Shown here piece after piece: positions 10,757-21,248 of a stretch of 64,000 nucleotides of DNA. How positions within the stretch are numbered: the stretch's first letter is position 1; every line of letters starts with the position of its first letter. Both the position numbers and the translations under genes were made by a program. This DNA is from Anthostomella pinea (Eukaryota > Ascomycota > Sordariomycetes > Xylariales > Xylariaceae). The stretch spans positions 2,914,001 through 2,978,000 of the forward strand of contig CAUWAG010000010.1 in the NCBI GenBank assembly GCA_963556695.1. The letters are read 5' to 3'. The notes below the pieces were generated by a model. The model was not told where the DNA came from. It made no database searches and saw only the letters and a list, made by a program, of their open reading frames with translations.

Positions 10757-12523
10757 TCATTTGTACAATCTAGCGGGCGCCCGTATTGCGCGGCCGGAAC
10801 GTGTCAACCTAGGCTGCTGGATGGCCTCTAAAGCGGCCTCTTCAGGGGCTTCATCCTCACCTTCCTCTTTATCCTCCGACTCAATAATCATCTCTTCTTG
10901 TACCTTTGCAGGCGTTTCAGGGCCAATGGTACCTCCTTTAGACAAGATCTCTGTCAACATTTTAAACTTCTTGTTAGGATTAAGGATCTTTTGCCGCTTC
11001 TTGGGCCGTAGCCGCTCCAGTTCAGCCTCCAGGGCTTTCATCTTCCGGGCTTGGATGACAATTTCCGTCTCCTTGGTCTCGAACGCGTTGGCTATCTTCC
11101 TGTACTTCAAGCGGGTGCCAGGGGATTTATTTTTGCCGAAATCCATGATCTCCCGGCTTGTACTAGGGGTCCGTTAGTCCTCTGGTTCAGAGCTTTCAGG
11201 GGTCTCAGGCTCAGGGGTCTTCTGCTTATCTTTCTGGATTTCTGGATGTGCTAGGCACTTCTTGCGGCTGATTGGATAACATCCAGTGGTTCTGAATCCA
11301 GAGAAGATGTTTGCCTTAGTAAAAGCAGAAGTTCTTGCTTGGCTATAGCACCAAATGAAGTTGATCTTGTTAACAGGCGAGGCATCCGTCAAGGAATTCA
11401 GCTGCGAGAGAAATTTCTGGTAATAAGCCTTAAGGGCGTTATAGGGCCCGTTATCCAGGTCTGCATGCCGTGACTGGTGTGGAAAGGGAAGAAACAGAGC
11501 AAGATGTTGGCGAAATAACACATGGTCATAAATTCGTCCTATTACCACGCGTTAGCCCGGATTAATTCCAAAAATTTGAAGGAAGTCTAAATAAAATAAG
11601 AAAAAATCATATACGTACGGAGGTGTGGCTACCATGGCCATCTAGTATCAAAAGAACAGCCTCAAACTGATCTTTCCCTTGTACCTCGTCCACCTTTGGG
11701 ATAAACACGTCTTCTAACCACTGGCAGGCGATGTCATTAGAGGTCCAGCCGTTTTCTGAGCATATAAAATGCCAATCGGCAGTTTTTTGGAACTCCTCGA
11801 TAAACCATTGGACTTGGAGGTCCTTGCCTTTAAAGATAATGCCCGGTTTGAGGATTTTTCCTGTGGCTGAGATGGCCTCGATGAAGAAGGTCCAACTGCG
11901 GCTCTTGGGGTTCTTCAGGAAGGATTTCTTGGTAGCAGAACTATCCAGAACAAGAGAGTCGATACCTGTGAATACAATTAGAATTTTTCGGAATTAAAGG
12001 GCTAAATAAAACTACCATAACCCACCATAATGCCGCTCTTATCGACATTATACGTGTTCTCTGGCTTTACCCAGCCGTAATCCTCAAGAATTTCGAAGAA
12101 CCAGTTAACTGCTTTGGGTGTAAACCCCTTAAAGCGCGCTGATTCCATCCTTTTGCCAATTTTGGTCTTTATTTGAGGGTTGTGGCGCTTGAAGCCCACT
12201 ATGAAGGTGTCTCCCAAAGGGCGTTCATCTCCCTTCTTTTTCAACAACTTTGTGACAATCTCACGAACTAGGGAGTGCAAAGGGGCTAGTCCTAGCTTCT
12301 CCTGACGCAAAATCCATTCGATTATAGTGGTTTCTTGAGCAGGAGAGAGTCTCTGTTGCTGCGTGTGGGCTTCGGTCCTCGTAGACTTGCCATTAAGTCG
12401 ATCAGACAGCGTTTGGGGCGGGATGCCGTGTTTTTGAGCGCTTTTTCGTAAAGACAGGCCCTCATCCGTGATATCTAAGATGGCATTTGCCATCTGATCC
12501 TCTGTATACGAATAGGGAAGCAT
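10757..12523 (-). pseudogene. Transposase of copy 1 (HTH_psq, Tc5-type HTH, DDE_1), weakly disabled
   Basis: Exon 1 starts at the ATG at 12523 (MLPYSYTEDQMANAIL) and holds a psq-type HTH (LSLRKSAQKHGIPPQTLSD), a second Tc5/CENP-B-type DNA-binding domain and the first catalytic Asp (NVDKSGIM). A short intron near 12010-11970 leads to exon 2, with the second Asp in LLILDGHGSH. A second intron (GTACGT ... TAATAG, about 11628-11549) leads to DEFMTMCYFANILL. After HGMQ, a one-base deletion near 11457 shifts the frame; the third Asp (LDNGPY) follows in another frame. A TAA at 11176-11174 replaces the CAA found in copy 2, a CpA-to-TpA change typical of RIP. The acidic C-terminal tail ends at 10757. 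Confidence 0.85.
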
Positions 12524-12746
12524 TTTGGGCGGCTATACGATGCTGCATTGTATATAGAACAAGGCTTCAAAGGAGCCTTGCAGGGCCGTAGATTTGCTAT
12601 TCGAGGTAAGAAACGCGGGGTAATAGATGACCAATCATATAGGCTAGGCGGGGCAAATTTTATATTGGAGTAAACCCCAAGGTCAGGGCTATCTAGAGCA
12701 GTAATTACATTCTAAGTAGCTTTAATATCGGGCTGAAAGCGTGTAA

Positions 12747-12829
12747 GTGAATAAAGGGGTGTTTTGGTGATGATGGTAGGGTTTGGCTGTCCGACTAGTG
12801 GGGGTGTCCGACTTCTATGGGGGGGATGG
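12747..12829 (-). repeat. Right TIR of copy 1
   Basis: Inverted partner of 10604-10686. It contains two short GTCCGAC repeats near the outer end, also present on the left. Confidence 0.9.
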
Positions 12830-12831
12830 TA

Positions 12832-13141
12832 TATATGGTCTTTATTGGAACAGGCTTAAACGATCAATCATAATACTCGAGTATGGGTTAAGGTTATGAT
12901 GTTGCTGATGGTTAGATTAGGAGGTCTAGCTGGACTCGCAGGTCAAGCTAAGTGACCTTGTCACGGCGAGCATACTGGGGAGCTGGGACATGGCCTGCAG
13001 CAAGCAGCTATTACTCTATTAACGAGAATATCAAGACTAGAGAGGAAAGGAAGAGAGAGAGAGAGATAGATACAGTGGGAGGTTGCCCCTTTAAGGGGAT
13101 CCTCTGGTCAGATCCTTCCCCTATTAGGAAGTATCCACTTG
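12832..13141. other. Spacer between transposon relics
   Basis: No coding recognised. It includes a GA-rich microsatellite-like stretch near 13046-13070. It may be residual LINE sequence downstream of the ORF1 relic. Confidence 0.35.
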
Positions 13142-14146
13142 TCATGTGGGAAGGTCTGTGCAGGCCGTCACACCTTCCGCACTGATGACCTTTCTTGGGC
13201 ATCCATTGACCTTATAGTGATGCCAGACCGTGTGGGTCTCGATCTTTTCTGCCTTGAGAATATCAGTGATTTCTTCTTGGAAGGCCAGGAGCTTAGCCTG
13301 AGTTGGCTTGTCCCTTAGGTGTAAGGTAAATCTAGAGGGGCACCGGGTCACTTCTCTAAGCTCTTGAGGGTGGAGCTTAAGTCTTTTGTTCAGTGTAGAC
13401 TTTATTCCGTAAGGCTCTAGGTGGCTATTATCCATGCGGACAAAGACCCGGAGATCATCCTGCTTCTTCTTCAGTTGGTTGGTAGTGATGCGGGCGCCAG
13501 GCTGTGTTTTCTTTATGGTAGTGTTGACTGTCTGTGGATGTTGTCGTTGGCTAGAGGAGACAGCTTGGGCAAAGGTCATGGTGGGCTTTACCATCCCTAT
13601 CCCTCCAGGGATGGTCTTTCTTTTGGGCGGATCTCGGGTTTCCAGCCACTCGTTCAGACATTTAGAGAAGAAAGCGCTGAACTCCTTGACATGAGAGTAT
13701 AGTTCGGCTCTAGCTTTCTCAAGTGTCTTATTAACCGTTGCAGCACACTCTTGAAACATTGTTATCCTGACTTCATAAAGGTGCTTGTCTTTAGCCAGTA
13801 TTCTGGCAACTTGGTCCTGGCACTCTGAGGAGAAGGTTTTATTCTCTATGTCGTGTGTAATGGCTTGGTCTGTCGAGATTTCGTTCAATTGAGGTCGATT
13901 TATTCCAGTGGTGCTGCTGTCATTGATATTTTAGGATTTTCTTTTCAAAGGGGAAATAACGGTGAAGTCAGTCTCAGAGACCTGTGACGGGCTGCTGCTG
14001 ATGTCGTCAAGCAGCGCCTGGCAGAGCCTGCTCGGAGTTGCCGGGCCGTATGTCTTTCTAGGGGCCGGGGATTTGAGCACGCCGCCGGTGGTCGTTTTTG
14101 GGACGGCCACGGGCGTGTTTGGGGGCCCGTCGTAAAAGGGTGCCAA
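13142..14146 (-). pseudogene. ORF1 (gag-like) relic of a Tad-type non-LTR retrotransposon
   Basis: One minus-strand frame runs from about 14146 to 13142, interrupted only by a TAA at 13933-13931. The product is basic and rich in Gln/Thr/Lys, with a coiled, charged middle. Its end has a Trp-His-His-Tyr ... Cys-Pro-Arg signature (TVWHHYKVNGCPRKV) like that of fungal Tad/LINE ORF1 proteins. The stop is probably a mutated CAA codon. No reverse-transcriptase ORF2 follows, so only the front part of the element is left, the reverse of the usual 5' truncation. The assignment as LINE ORF1 is by motif resemblance. Confidence 0.55.
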
Positions 14147-14234
14147 CTGGCTTGTAAAAAAAATTCTCTTGTGCCTTGGCAGAGATAGTAAGTTACTGAG
14201 AGAAGTGCCTGCTTTAGTGCAAATATCAAGGTTG

Positions 14235-15418
14235 CGCCCTAACAGCGGGGCGCCAAGAAAAATAGTTGTTTTTGTGAGGCTCGTGTCTGTTGATAGAGTA
14301 TGTTACTGTCCAGTCTGTTATCTCGGGATGCTCCTTGATGAGCTGCTCTTTGAACTATTGCGTTTGGATTGACTTTGCCTTGAAAATAACCAATGGCCGG
14401 AGCTTTTTCCCAGTGGTGGTGATCGATTCTATCACAGTAGTCCACGTGCGGTTGTTATTGGACTTGACATTGGCCCCTTTTGAGCCAGAACTGCCTATTA
14501 CAAGGCCATCAGACCTGATCTCTCAGTCAGCCATCCAAAAACCACTTGGATTAGACAATTCACGTACTGACAACCCTAAATAATGCCGTACTTATTAATA
14601 TTTGCCTGGTTTTTGGGTTTGATGAAGCCAAAATCCTCGTAATAGTCATGAAAGCCATTGACGTTCTCGGACGTGGCGGCATTGATACGCTTATAGTCAA
14701 GCTTTTGTCCCATCTTGGTCTTGATCTCTGGGTGCCTACGGATGAAGTTTTGTGCGTATTTGTTCCCAAGATGATCCGGTTTTCCCTCAGATTGTAGGAT
14801 CTTCTTGATGATGTACCTTAAATTGCCGTGAGTTGGCGCATGGCCGGCCTTCTCTTGATATAGGATCCATAAAAAATAACCTTTTTTTATTGTTTAAGAT
14901 TGATCTTCTGCCTATTATGACCGCCCTTGTGATCGGTCTGTGTCTGGGTTATTGCGGTGTCTTTAACCTTGCGAGAAAGGGTTGATTTTGGTACTCCATA
15001 GCATTGAGCGGCCTTACGGAGGGATAGATCATCGTTGTTTACAGTGGCTATTGCCTCTGCGAGGTCTTTTAGAGTGTACGAAGGCGGCATTTCGACGTAC
15101 TGAAGCCTCAGACGCGTACAAAAAAAAAGATAAAAAGAAACACAGAACTTCTGCTAGGTTAGAGGGGATAGGGGGCACGGGTCCCATCACCCCTCAAATA
15201 GGCCCGGAAGTGCTAACTTCCGACCCCTACCGCGGCCCATCCCGTCGCGATGGACCTAATCAAACCTGGATCATAGAAAACACCAAGAAAATATGATTCA
15301 GACGCTGTACTTACGGTATCAAGGGCTTCATTGGCTGTGGAGATATGTATAAGTGAACATAGTGATGTTGGCTGTGAAAACTGTCCCACAAATGAGGGTG
15401 TCCCATTTATATGGCCCC
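14235..15418 (-). mobile_element. Divergent pogo-like transposon relic, truncated
   Basis: A minus-strand transposase relic begins at the ATG at 15090 (MPPSYTLKDLAEAIAT, with a psq HTH around LSLRKAAQCYGVPKSTLS). It resumes in 14850-14590 with a second HTH region (HPEIKTKMGQKLDYKR). The first catalytic site is altered to NINKYGII followed by TAG. A further block at 14500-14235 reads RTWTTVIESITTTGKKLRPL and ends with TAG where Trp is expected. These changes (GAT to AAT, TGG to TAG) fit RIP. The outer end near 15381-15418 resembles the GTCC-containing TIR of the other pogo copies. The other end is lost next to the LINE relic. Confidence 0.7.
15381..15418 (-). repeat. TIR-like end of the divergent pogo relic
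   Basis: Two GTCCCA motifs spaced as the GTCCGAC pair in the copy 1 TIR, followed by TATGG. I take this as a related terminal repeat. No partner survives. Confidence 0.45.
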
Positions 15419-16438
15419 GCCGTTACTTATTACAACGAGCTCCGGTGTTAACATGATTATGACCTCTTCATGGCAGTTCAATCACACACCATGGCACGGC
15501 GCTTCGAGCCTCGAGCGTAATAAAGAGCATGCCGGCGACGCAGCTGGATGACAGCGAATAGCAGAAAGCAAATATAGCAAGTACCATGGCCTCGGAGCGA
15601 GGTAATCTGCACGCCAGATGTTCATCCGTTCAAGCCCCTCGAGAAGTGGGCGTGGCAGTTTCACGCTGGATCTGCGGTTACAGGAGCCAGAATGCGTGGC
15701 TTGAGGCTCAGGGCGGCATGGAGTCACGATAAAAGGATTGGGGCAGTTCGGGAGGCTTGCCGTAGTCCTCTGGTCGCAACTGGAGTCGCCTCAGAACTCA
15801 GTGCATCCTGAGACGACCAGCCTCTCCCCACAACAGACGAAGCGATAGTTTCTGGTAGCGAAGACCTCTAATGCGACAAGCCATGTGTCGCTAGGCACAT
15901 CTCCACATGGAACAGACGAGGACACCTGAAGTCAGGACACATCCCCGCCACCAAGAAGCGGTGGACGATGGCCTCATGCAGCCGAGCCGACGAGCCGATG
16001 CCACGGCGACCTGCCAAGGCCAAGCCGCTCTGCCGTGACATCTGGAGGGTTATGCCATCCGAATCAAACGTCAGAGCACGCGCGGAGCGCTGGACGGGGG
16101 ACGAGACGCGAGCGGCTCCACGCGGGATGTCTCGTCTGAAGTTGCGTCTGATCTCGCGTTTCATCTGCGCCGGCACGGCACTGCCGATCCATATCTCGCG
16201 AGCAACATCGGATCATCGCCTGTCAGGTCAAAGCAACCAGAGCCGGTGAAGAAGGCTATATAATATGGTTCGCGCACCCAATCGAGTTGATGGTTTGCAC
16301 TCACCAACCATCAACCAACTCGCACATTCTCTCGTTGCCCACTACCATCCGACCCGGTGTCGTTTTTCCATTCTCGTACTTTAATTTTATAAAATCTCAG
16401 CTGGCCTGACCTATTTATTCCACCCACCACGATTCAAA
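15419..16438. other. Intergenic, promoter of the small secreted protein gene
   Basis: No gene seen. A TATA-like CTATATAATAT at 16256-16266 lies about 175 bp upstream of the next ATG, followed by a CT-rich leader, as in highly expressed fungal genes. Confidence 0.45.
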
Positions 16439-16832
16439 ATGGTTCGTCTCAGCATCGCCGCCGCATTCACCTGTACGTATCTCCCATCCCTAACTTACCC
16501 CCTTCCTAACTTGCTGTTCCCGTACTCAAACTGACCCCATCTCCGCAGTCGTCGTCGCCGCCATGGCACTGACCCCCAACGTCGCCGGCGCGAAGGACGT
16601 CGGCAACGGCCAAAGCGCGCAGTTCACGACGGGCGGCTGCGTCAACGACGCCGACTGCGCCGAGGGCTGCTGCGCGGGCGGCGCCACGGACGCCGCAGGT
16701 GGCGAGGTCGGCATCTGCTCCGGAAACGGCGCCGAGTTCCAGAACGGCAAGACGGGGTGCGGCTTCGTCGACCCCAACGCCGCTGCTACGATTGCTGCTG
16801 CCAAGAAGCAGGTCGCGAAGCAGGGATTCTAA
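16439..16832 (+). CDS. Small secreted six-cysteine protein, BAS2-like candidate effector
   Basis: Exon 1 is 16439-16472 and exon 2 is 16549-16832. The intron starts GTACGT and ends CCGCAG, and the phases match, giving 105 aa. The N-terminus (MVRLSIAAAFTFVVAAMA) is a signal peptide spanning the intron; the mature part starts near LTPNVAGA. Six Cys remain, in a CVNDADCAEGCC cluster followed by GICSG and TGCGF, and the C-terminus is KKQVAKQGF. Size, Cys pattern and tail resemble the biotrophy-associated secreted protein 2 family of Magnaporthe and Colletotrichum; this is from memory, not a search. Such proteins are secreted during plant infection, but related forms also exist in non-pathogens. 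The gene sits about 1 kb from a transposon cluster. Confidence 0.75.
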
Positions 16833-17708
16833 GGGTTGGGCCGATCAGGACTTTTTGGCGAATGTATACTGGTTCTATCATGGGCAATCAATTGGGAACA
16901 TAGGGCTCGTGCTGCAGATGATAGCATGTATCTAGGCTCGACGGATTGCGGTCACTACGATCTCAGGGTACACCGCTTCTAGCAATACATGTCTCGTCAG
17001 TCCACCTCGGAAGCAAATCCAGTCGGAGTATAGAGTCGATGACTTCGAGCACAGGGGAAATATTCTACTCCCTCTTCACCCCGATCACTCCGTACTCCAC
17101 GAATCAATTCGCCTGTTCAGCCTTCTCGGAAACTGTGCTCACGTATTAGTCTAGCGCAAGTTTTCCAAAATCATTGTGCGTCTTCTTGCCACGGTCATTG
17201 ATCACAACCGGGAGCTCGTGCTCCCCGTTTGCTGCTATGACGGAGTTGATCCTTGATTGATTGATTGATTGTATTTATCGTGGATGTAGTCCCTCCATAG
17301 GGCAAACCACGCCTCCCAGAGCCATTGCATCGCAAGGTTGTAGAGGTGTCAGTCTAGATACATTCAGATCCGCGCACGAGCCTATCCTCGCTATAGCGGT
17401 ACCAACCTGGAGTGACCAGATGGTTTTAGTCAATACCCAAGCACGATTCCGTCAGAAAAACCTCCTATCCAGTGACAAAGCGACCCAGTGAACCTCAGTC
17501 CTCTGGTGTACACATCGTTCCAGTAGCCGTTCGATATATATCGCATTGGTGGGTGAAATAGGTGTTTGTTATCTGCTGGCGAGGGAAACCACAAAGGGAA
17601 AAACCTCGCAGGAATGGGTATTGTGGAGACAAGCTGCTTGGCTATCAGGCTCTATGATAAGGGGCCTCTCTACTGTCGTGTGCTGGTTGTCGACTCGCAC
17701 AAGCCGGG
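16833..17708. other. Intergenic, no gene seen
   Basis: 3' flank of the secreted protein gene and downstream flank of the tRNA-like sequence. A short TGAT(T) tandem run is present near 17253-17270. Confidence 0.4.
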
Positions 17709-18739
17709 TCAGAAGGGGGCCATAGCAGGATTTGAACCCACTTGTTCTCGTCGCCCACCGCACAAACGAGAACACAACCAGGCGCATTTGACCATTGCGC
17801 CATACGGCCATGAGTTGATCCTTGCTATGTCTCGAGACGAGAATTTTCTCGTCTTGCCCAGCACGCCCTCAGTGAGCCACAACCGTAACCGTATGAGCAA
17901 GTAAATGATCACCCAAAGTGTGGCCGAGAGGGCACCCAACCCAATGATGATGCCGGTAAAGACACCGTGCGCGTGCTTGGTTGGGTCTAGGAGTTGGTAT
18001 GTGTAGAAACCCTCGGCGATGTGGGTGATATATGCTAGACCAGCGTAACAGCCGAGTAAGATCACGATGCAAGGAAGGTGCCTTCAAATCCTGTGGTTAG
18101 CACAAAGCTGTGTTTGATGGGAGAAGTGAGTACTGACATCCATGGAGGCTTCTCTGTTCGGGCTACGAATATCTCAAATAATGCATATGCGCTATTTAAT
18201 GCATGATGGGTGGTCCAATATCAATTAGCTTGCATTCAGCGAAGCGGTGCAAATACTTCCCAAGGGCCAAGGCGCACCCAATGCACCGACTACAATCCGG
18301 GAAATTGTGAGGAGTCCAGGTGTTGACTTACATTGGACCAAGCATCAACCGGGTCAGCAAACTTTGAAGGCGTGAACTGCAGGGCCCAGAATACAATGGA
18401 AACCATCAAAGGGAATGTCGTAATGTCGAGTACAGCAACGAATGAGACAGTTGGAAGAATTTCGGCCATTTCTCCAGCAGTGGTCGTCCCGTCCGGGCGT
18501 ATGAGAGTGTGTGGATGCAAGCAAACACCTGGTAGAAGCTGAGACCACACCATGTGATGTTGCTGAAGTAGGAGAACGATGCAGTTGCCGACTGTTATGA
18601 TGGTTAGGATACCGTATGTCGCAAGGACCGGGCGTGTGCAGGCAAAAGCGGTAGGAGAGAGCAATGCTGATGTTTCGAAACGGTGGTCAGGATCGAACGG
18701 ACTGTCGACGCCGAAGAGAGCCCAGACGCGCGCCATCAT
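17709..18739 (-). CDS. FAR-17a/AIG1-like membrane protein, three exons
   Basis: Proposed exons are 18739-18332, 18214-18138 and 18081-17709 (858 nt, 285 aa). Exon 1 has the family start (DSPFDPDHRFETSALLSP), transmembrane segments and the VDAWSN junction. Exon 2 reads THHALNSAYALFEIFVARTEKPPW. Exon 3 reads LPCIVILLGCYAGLAYITH, then further transmembrane helices. The family includes AIG1 and ADTRP, multi-pass hydrolases of fatty-acid esters of hydroxy fatty acids; the exon 2 His is a candidate for the conserved His. Oddities: intron 1 has GTAAGT and a CTAAT branch site but ends in GG where AG is expected; intron 2 starts GTCAGT. The frame runs through the tRNA-like sequence to its stop, so the true C-terminus is uncertain. 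It may be a decaying gene. Confidence 0.6.
17717..17809 (-). tRNA. tRNA-like sequence with abnormal anticodon arm
   Basis: On the minus strand a 7-bp acceptor stem (GGCCGTA with TATGGCC), a D arm (GCGC ... GCGC, with an A-box-like TGGCGCAATGG) and a T arm with a perfect B box (GGTTCAAATCC) can be drawn. The middle is about 39 nt and folds as a hairpin (GTTCTCGT with ACGAGAAC), but I cannot place a normal anticodon stem plus intron. It may be an intron-containing tRNA (the A box resembles tRNA-Arg), a decayed tRNA or a tRNA-derived repeat. It lies sense-oriented in the 3' end of the FAR-17a-like reading frame. Confidence 0.4.
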
Positions 18740-19544
18740 GCCAACTCAAGGTGGAGGAGTGCGCCAAAGTGTGGTCACACGACGAATAACCGTGACACTA
18801 TATCAAGACAACTGGTCCCTGAGCGGCCAGGTCTTGAGCGCCACGAGCTTTTTGGTACGATGGCGCGATGCGTCAGTCAGCGAGACGCGACTCAAAGATC
18901 GTGGCAGAGCCCACTGGTATCAAGACTTGACTTTATGAAATAGCGACAACAAGCCTTACTCGGACATGAGAAGAGAAGAACAGATTCAAAGTGAAGTTGT
19001 GCCTCGGATGTCTCAGCGAGATTTTCGGGGGTCATGCATCCAGCTCGTCACGTGGCTGTAACCGCCGGCCACTTCCCCTCACTCGGATGAAGGGGGAAAG
19101 GGGGACACGGTGTGAGTCGTCGGTATGATGGCTGTCGTTCACCTTACTTGATCTGCTAGGTAAACAATATATAATATGTATAGAAAACCTAGACTAACAC
19201 GCTTGTCTGGATGTCACCGGCGTCAAATACTACAACAATAAAAATTACATTATGGTGACTAGCGCTATTTTGTAACGTCAACTTTTGGTATACTGCTTCA
19301 AAATAATAGGCTGTCAAAGTATTCTAACCGTAATTTGCTATGGGGGCTCGACGACGCGGAGCTACTTGTCAGCTTGGTTATACCGGGGCATTTTAGAGCA
19401 AAGCATTTGAGCCTGCAATCGGTAGCCGCGTGCTCAATGCCCCATGAAGGCTCAATGAACCCTGTGACGTGAAGAGACTTTCCGGTGCCTTGTTTCATGC
19501 TCTGGTGGTTCTAGCCAGCTAATAGTCTGGGACGGTTCAATACA
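18740..19544. other. Intergenic, no gene seen
   Basis: Contains the upstream region of the FAR-17a-like gene and the 3' flank of the next minus-strand gene. No coding or RNA gene recognised. Confidence 0.4.
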
Positions 19545-20825
19545 TCATGAGTGTTGACCGCATGGGTTATGACGAATGGTACGGTACGTGGCTACTATGT
19601 ACATCGCATTCACGCTCTGCTGGTGTTTTCCGTCTCCTTCAAGCCACCTATGTCTCCAAGACCTGCTCATATGACGACTCAGGGATCCACGAATCATGGA
19701 AATATCGTCATCGGGGCTTTTGCCCTCGAACCAGATCCTCCAGCTGGCCTCCCCATAATCGTCTTCCGCCGGCTGAAACTGGACGAGGACCTTCCATCGG
19801 GGCGAATTAAAATCGTCGTCATTTCGGAAAGACTCGGCTGCTTTCCATCCCATAGATTTGGGTGCCAGCAGAGGAGAGTAATCAATGACCTGGATGTGGA
19901 CCCGGTCGTCGTCCCCAAACATCGAATTCAACGCATCTTTCATCTTGCCCACTTCTGTCGGGTACTTCAACTGCCCTTGGTTGGTCTCCTGAGTCACGTC
20001 GATAGAGTCGTCATCTAGCCTTGGATTTGGCCGGGGTGTCATGATGAACACGCGCGGCTCGGCATCATCGTCGAACATGTCACCCAATCCGTTCTTCGGC
20101 TCCCCGTCAGACCTGAAGTTGAGAATGCCCTGCGCATGAATCGTACCCTCCCCGTGTCCTGTCTTCATTTCGTCGATGGCATATTTCTGGAAATCCTTCT
20201 TGTCGCCAGTAAAGGTCGGATCTCCCCATATATGGCTTGCCCAGGCTCCTCGTCGCGACACTACGATCACGGCAGTACATCCGGTCAATTCAGAAAGACC
20301 TAGTGAAGTCACCTGGTCTTTTAATACGGTGTATTGGGAGCTAGTATGTATGTCGGGGTCAGTAGAAAACAGGCGGACGAGTTGCCCATCCAGTGAGGCT
20401 CGGTGGACCTCTCCCCACTGGAACCTGGCTGCATTGTTGTCATAGTTCTCCGGTCATGCCCACTGACCGTGTGGAGGCTGTGTCGTACGATCCGGGGGTG
20501 CTCTTATGTTGAGGTCCTTCTCGTTGATCGGGTGCGCAGATCGTTGAACAAGATCAGCGGAGCAGGCCTTTCCACAGCTATCCCGTGAGCAGAGGACGGT
20601 GGTGTCGACGTCGCTGTCTGAGGTGGTATCTCCATTGTCGCAGAGCCGCTTTTTCATATAACCGCCTCTCTCAGTCTGGATACCGTCGGGGCTCTTCTCG
20701 TATGTACTGATGAATCCATCTCGAATGACAGTATGCCCTCTGCGTGCTGTCGGGGTGGCCAGAGTGCCATATGCAAGACATAGTATGCAGGCGGCCAGTG
20801 AGGCCCTTGAGTTCCAGAACAGCAT
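19545..20825 (-). pseudogene. Secreted protein gene interrupted by one in-frame TGA
   Basis: From an ATG at 20825 the frame starts with a signal peptide (MLFWNSRASLAACILCLAYG) followed by TARR, a Kex2-like site. It continues to a TGA at 20456-20454 and then stays in the same frame for 303 more codons to 19545. The second part contains the block SELTGCTAVIVVSRRGAWASHIW, which I know from a widespread family of fungal secreted proteins of unknown function, then an Asp-rich region. No intron of normal length removes the TGA. CGA to TGA is a C-to-T change. Either the gene is inactivated or the base is wrong. Without the stop it would be 426 aa. Confidence 0.6.
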
Positions 20826-21104
20826 GCCGATATGATATTGACCAGGAGTCTCGACCAATTCAAATCGTCAAGAAACGGAAAAACTGCGAATGCCGAGCAA
20901 ATGAGGTGTATGTCAGTTCGATATGAGCTTCCTACGCTCCTATTTAAGAGATAGTTCGTCTAGAGTTCCTCCACAGAGGCGAGCCAAGGTGTAGTGAATT
21001 GAATCATACCACGACCTCGTGTGTAGACCAACACGGTGTAAACACCGCCATGCTCTACAAACTACCGTCACCACCAACATGGCTGCCTGATTCTTTTGCC
21101 CGTC
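20826..21104. other. Short intergenic region
   Basis: Promoter side of the secreted protein gene, ending at the TA target site (21105-21106) of the second pogo copy. Nothing else seen. Confidence 0.4.
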
Positions 21105-21248
21105 TACCGTCCCCCCCGCCCCCCCACATCTCGTACAGCCAAACCCCACGAACACCACCAAAACACCCCCTTATTTACCCACATGTAAAAGAAATCATTC
21201 AGGTCAGAGAAATCCAACAAAATTATCATTCCAGAGCGCTGAAGCTGC

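Larger units (their letters stand above)
10604..12829 (-). mobile_element. pogo/Fot1-like DNA transposon, copy 1 (nearly complete)
   Basis: The 2226-bp element is bounded by TA on both sides (10602-10603 and 12830-12831), the target duplication expected of Tc1/mariner-pogo elements. It carries 83-bp near-perfect TIRs. Inside, on the minus strand, is a transposase gene in three exons with all three catalytic Asp codons still present. One single-base deletion (near 11457) and one TAA stop (11176-11174) disable it. A second copy lies at 21107-23493. Confidence 0.88.
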
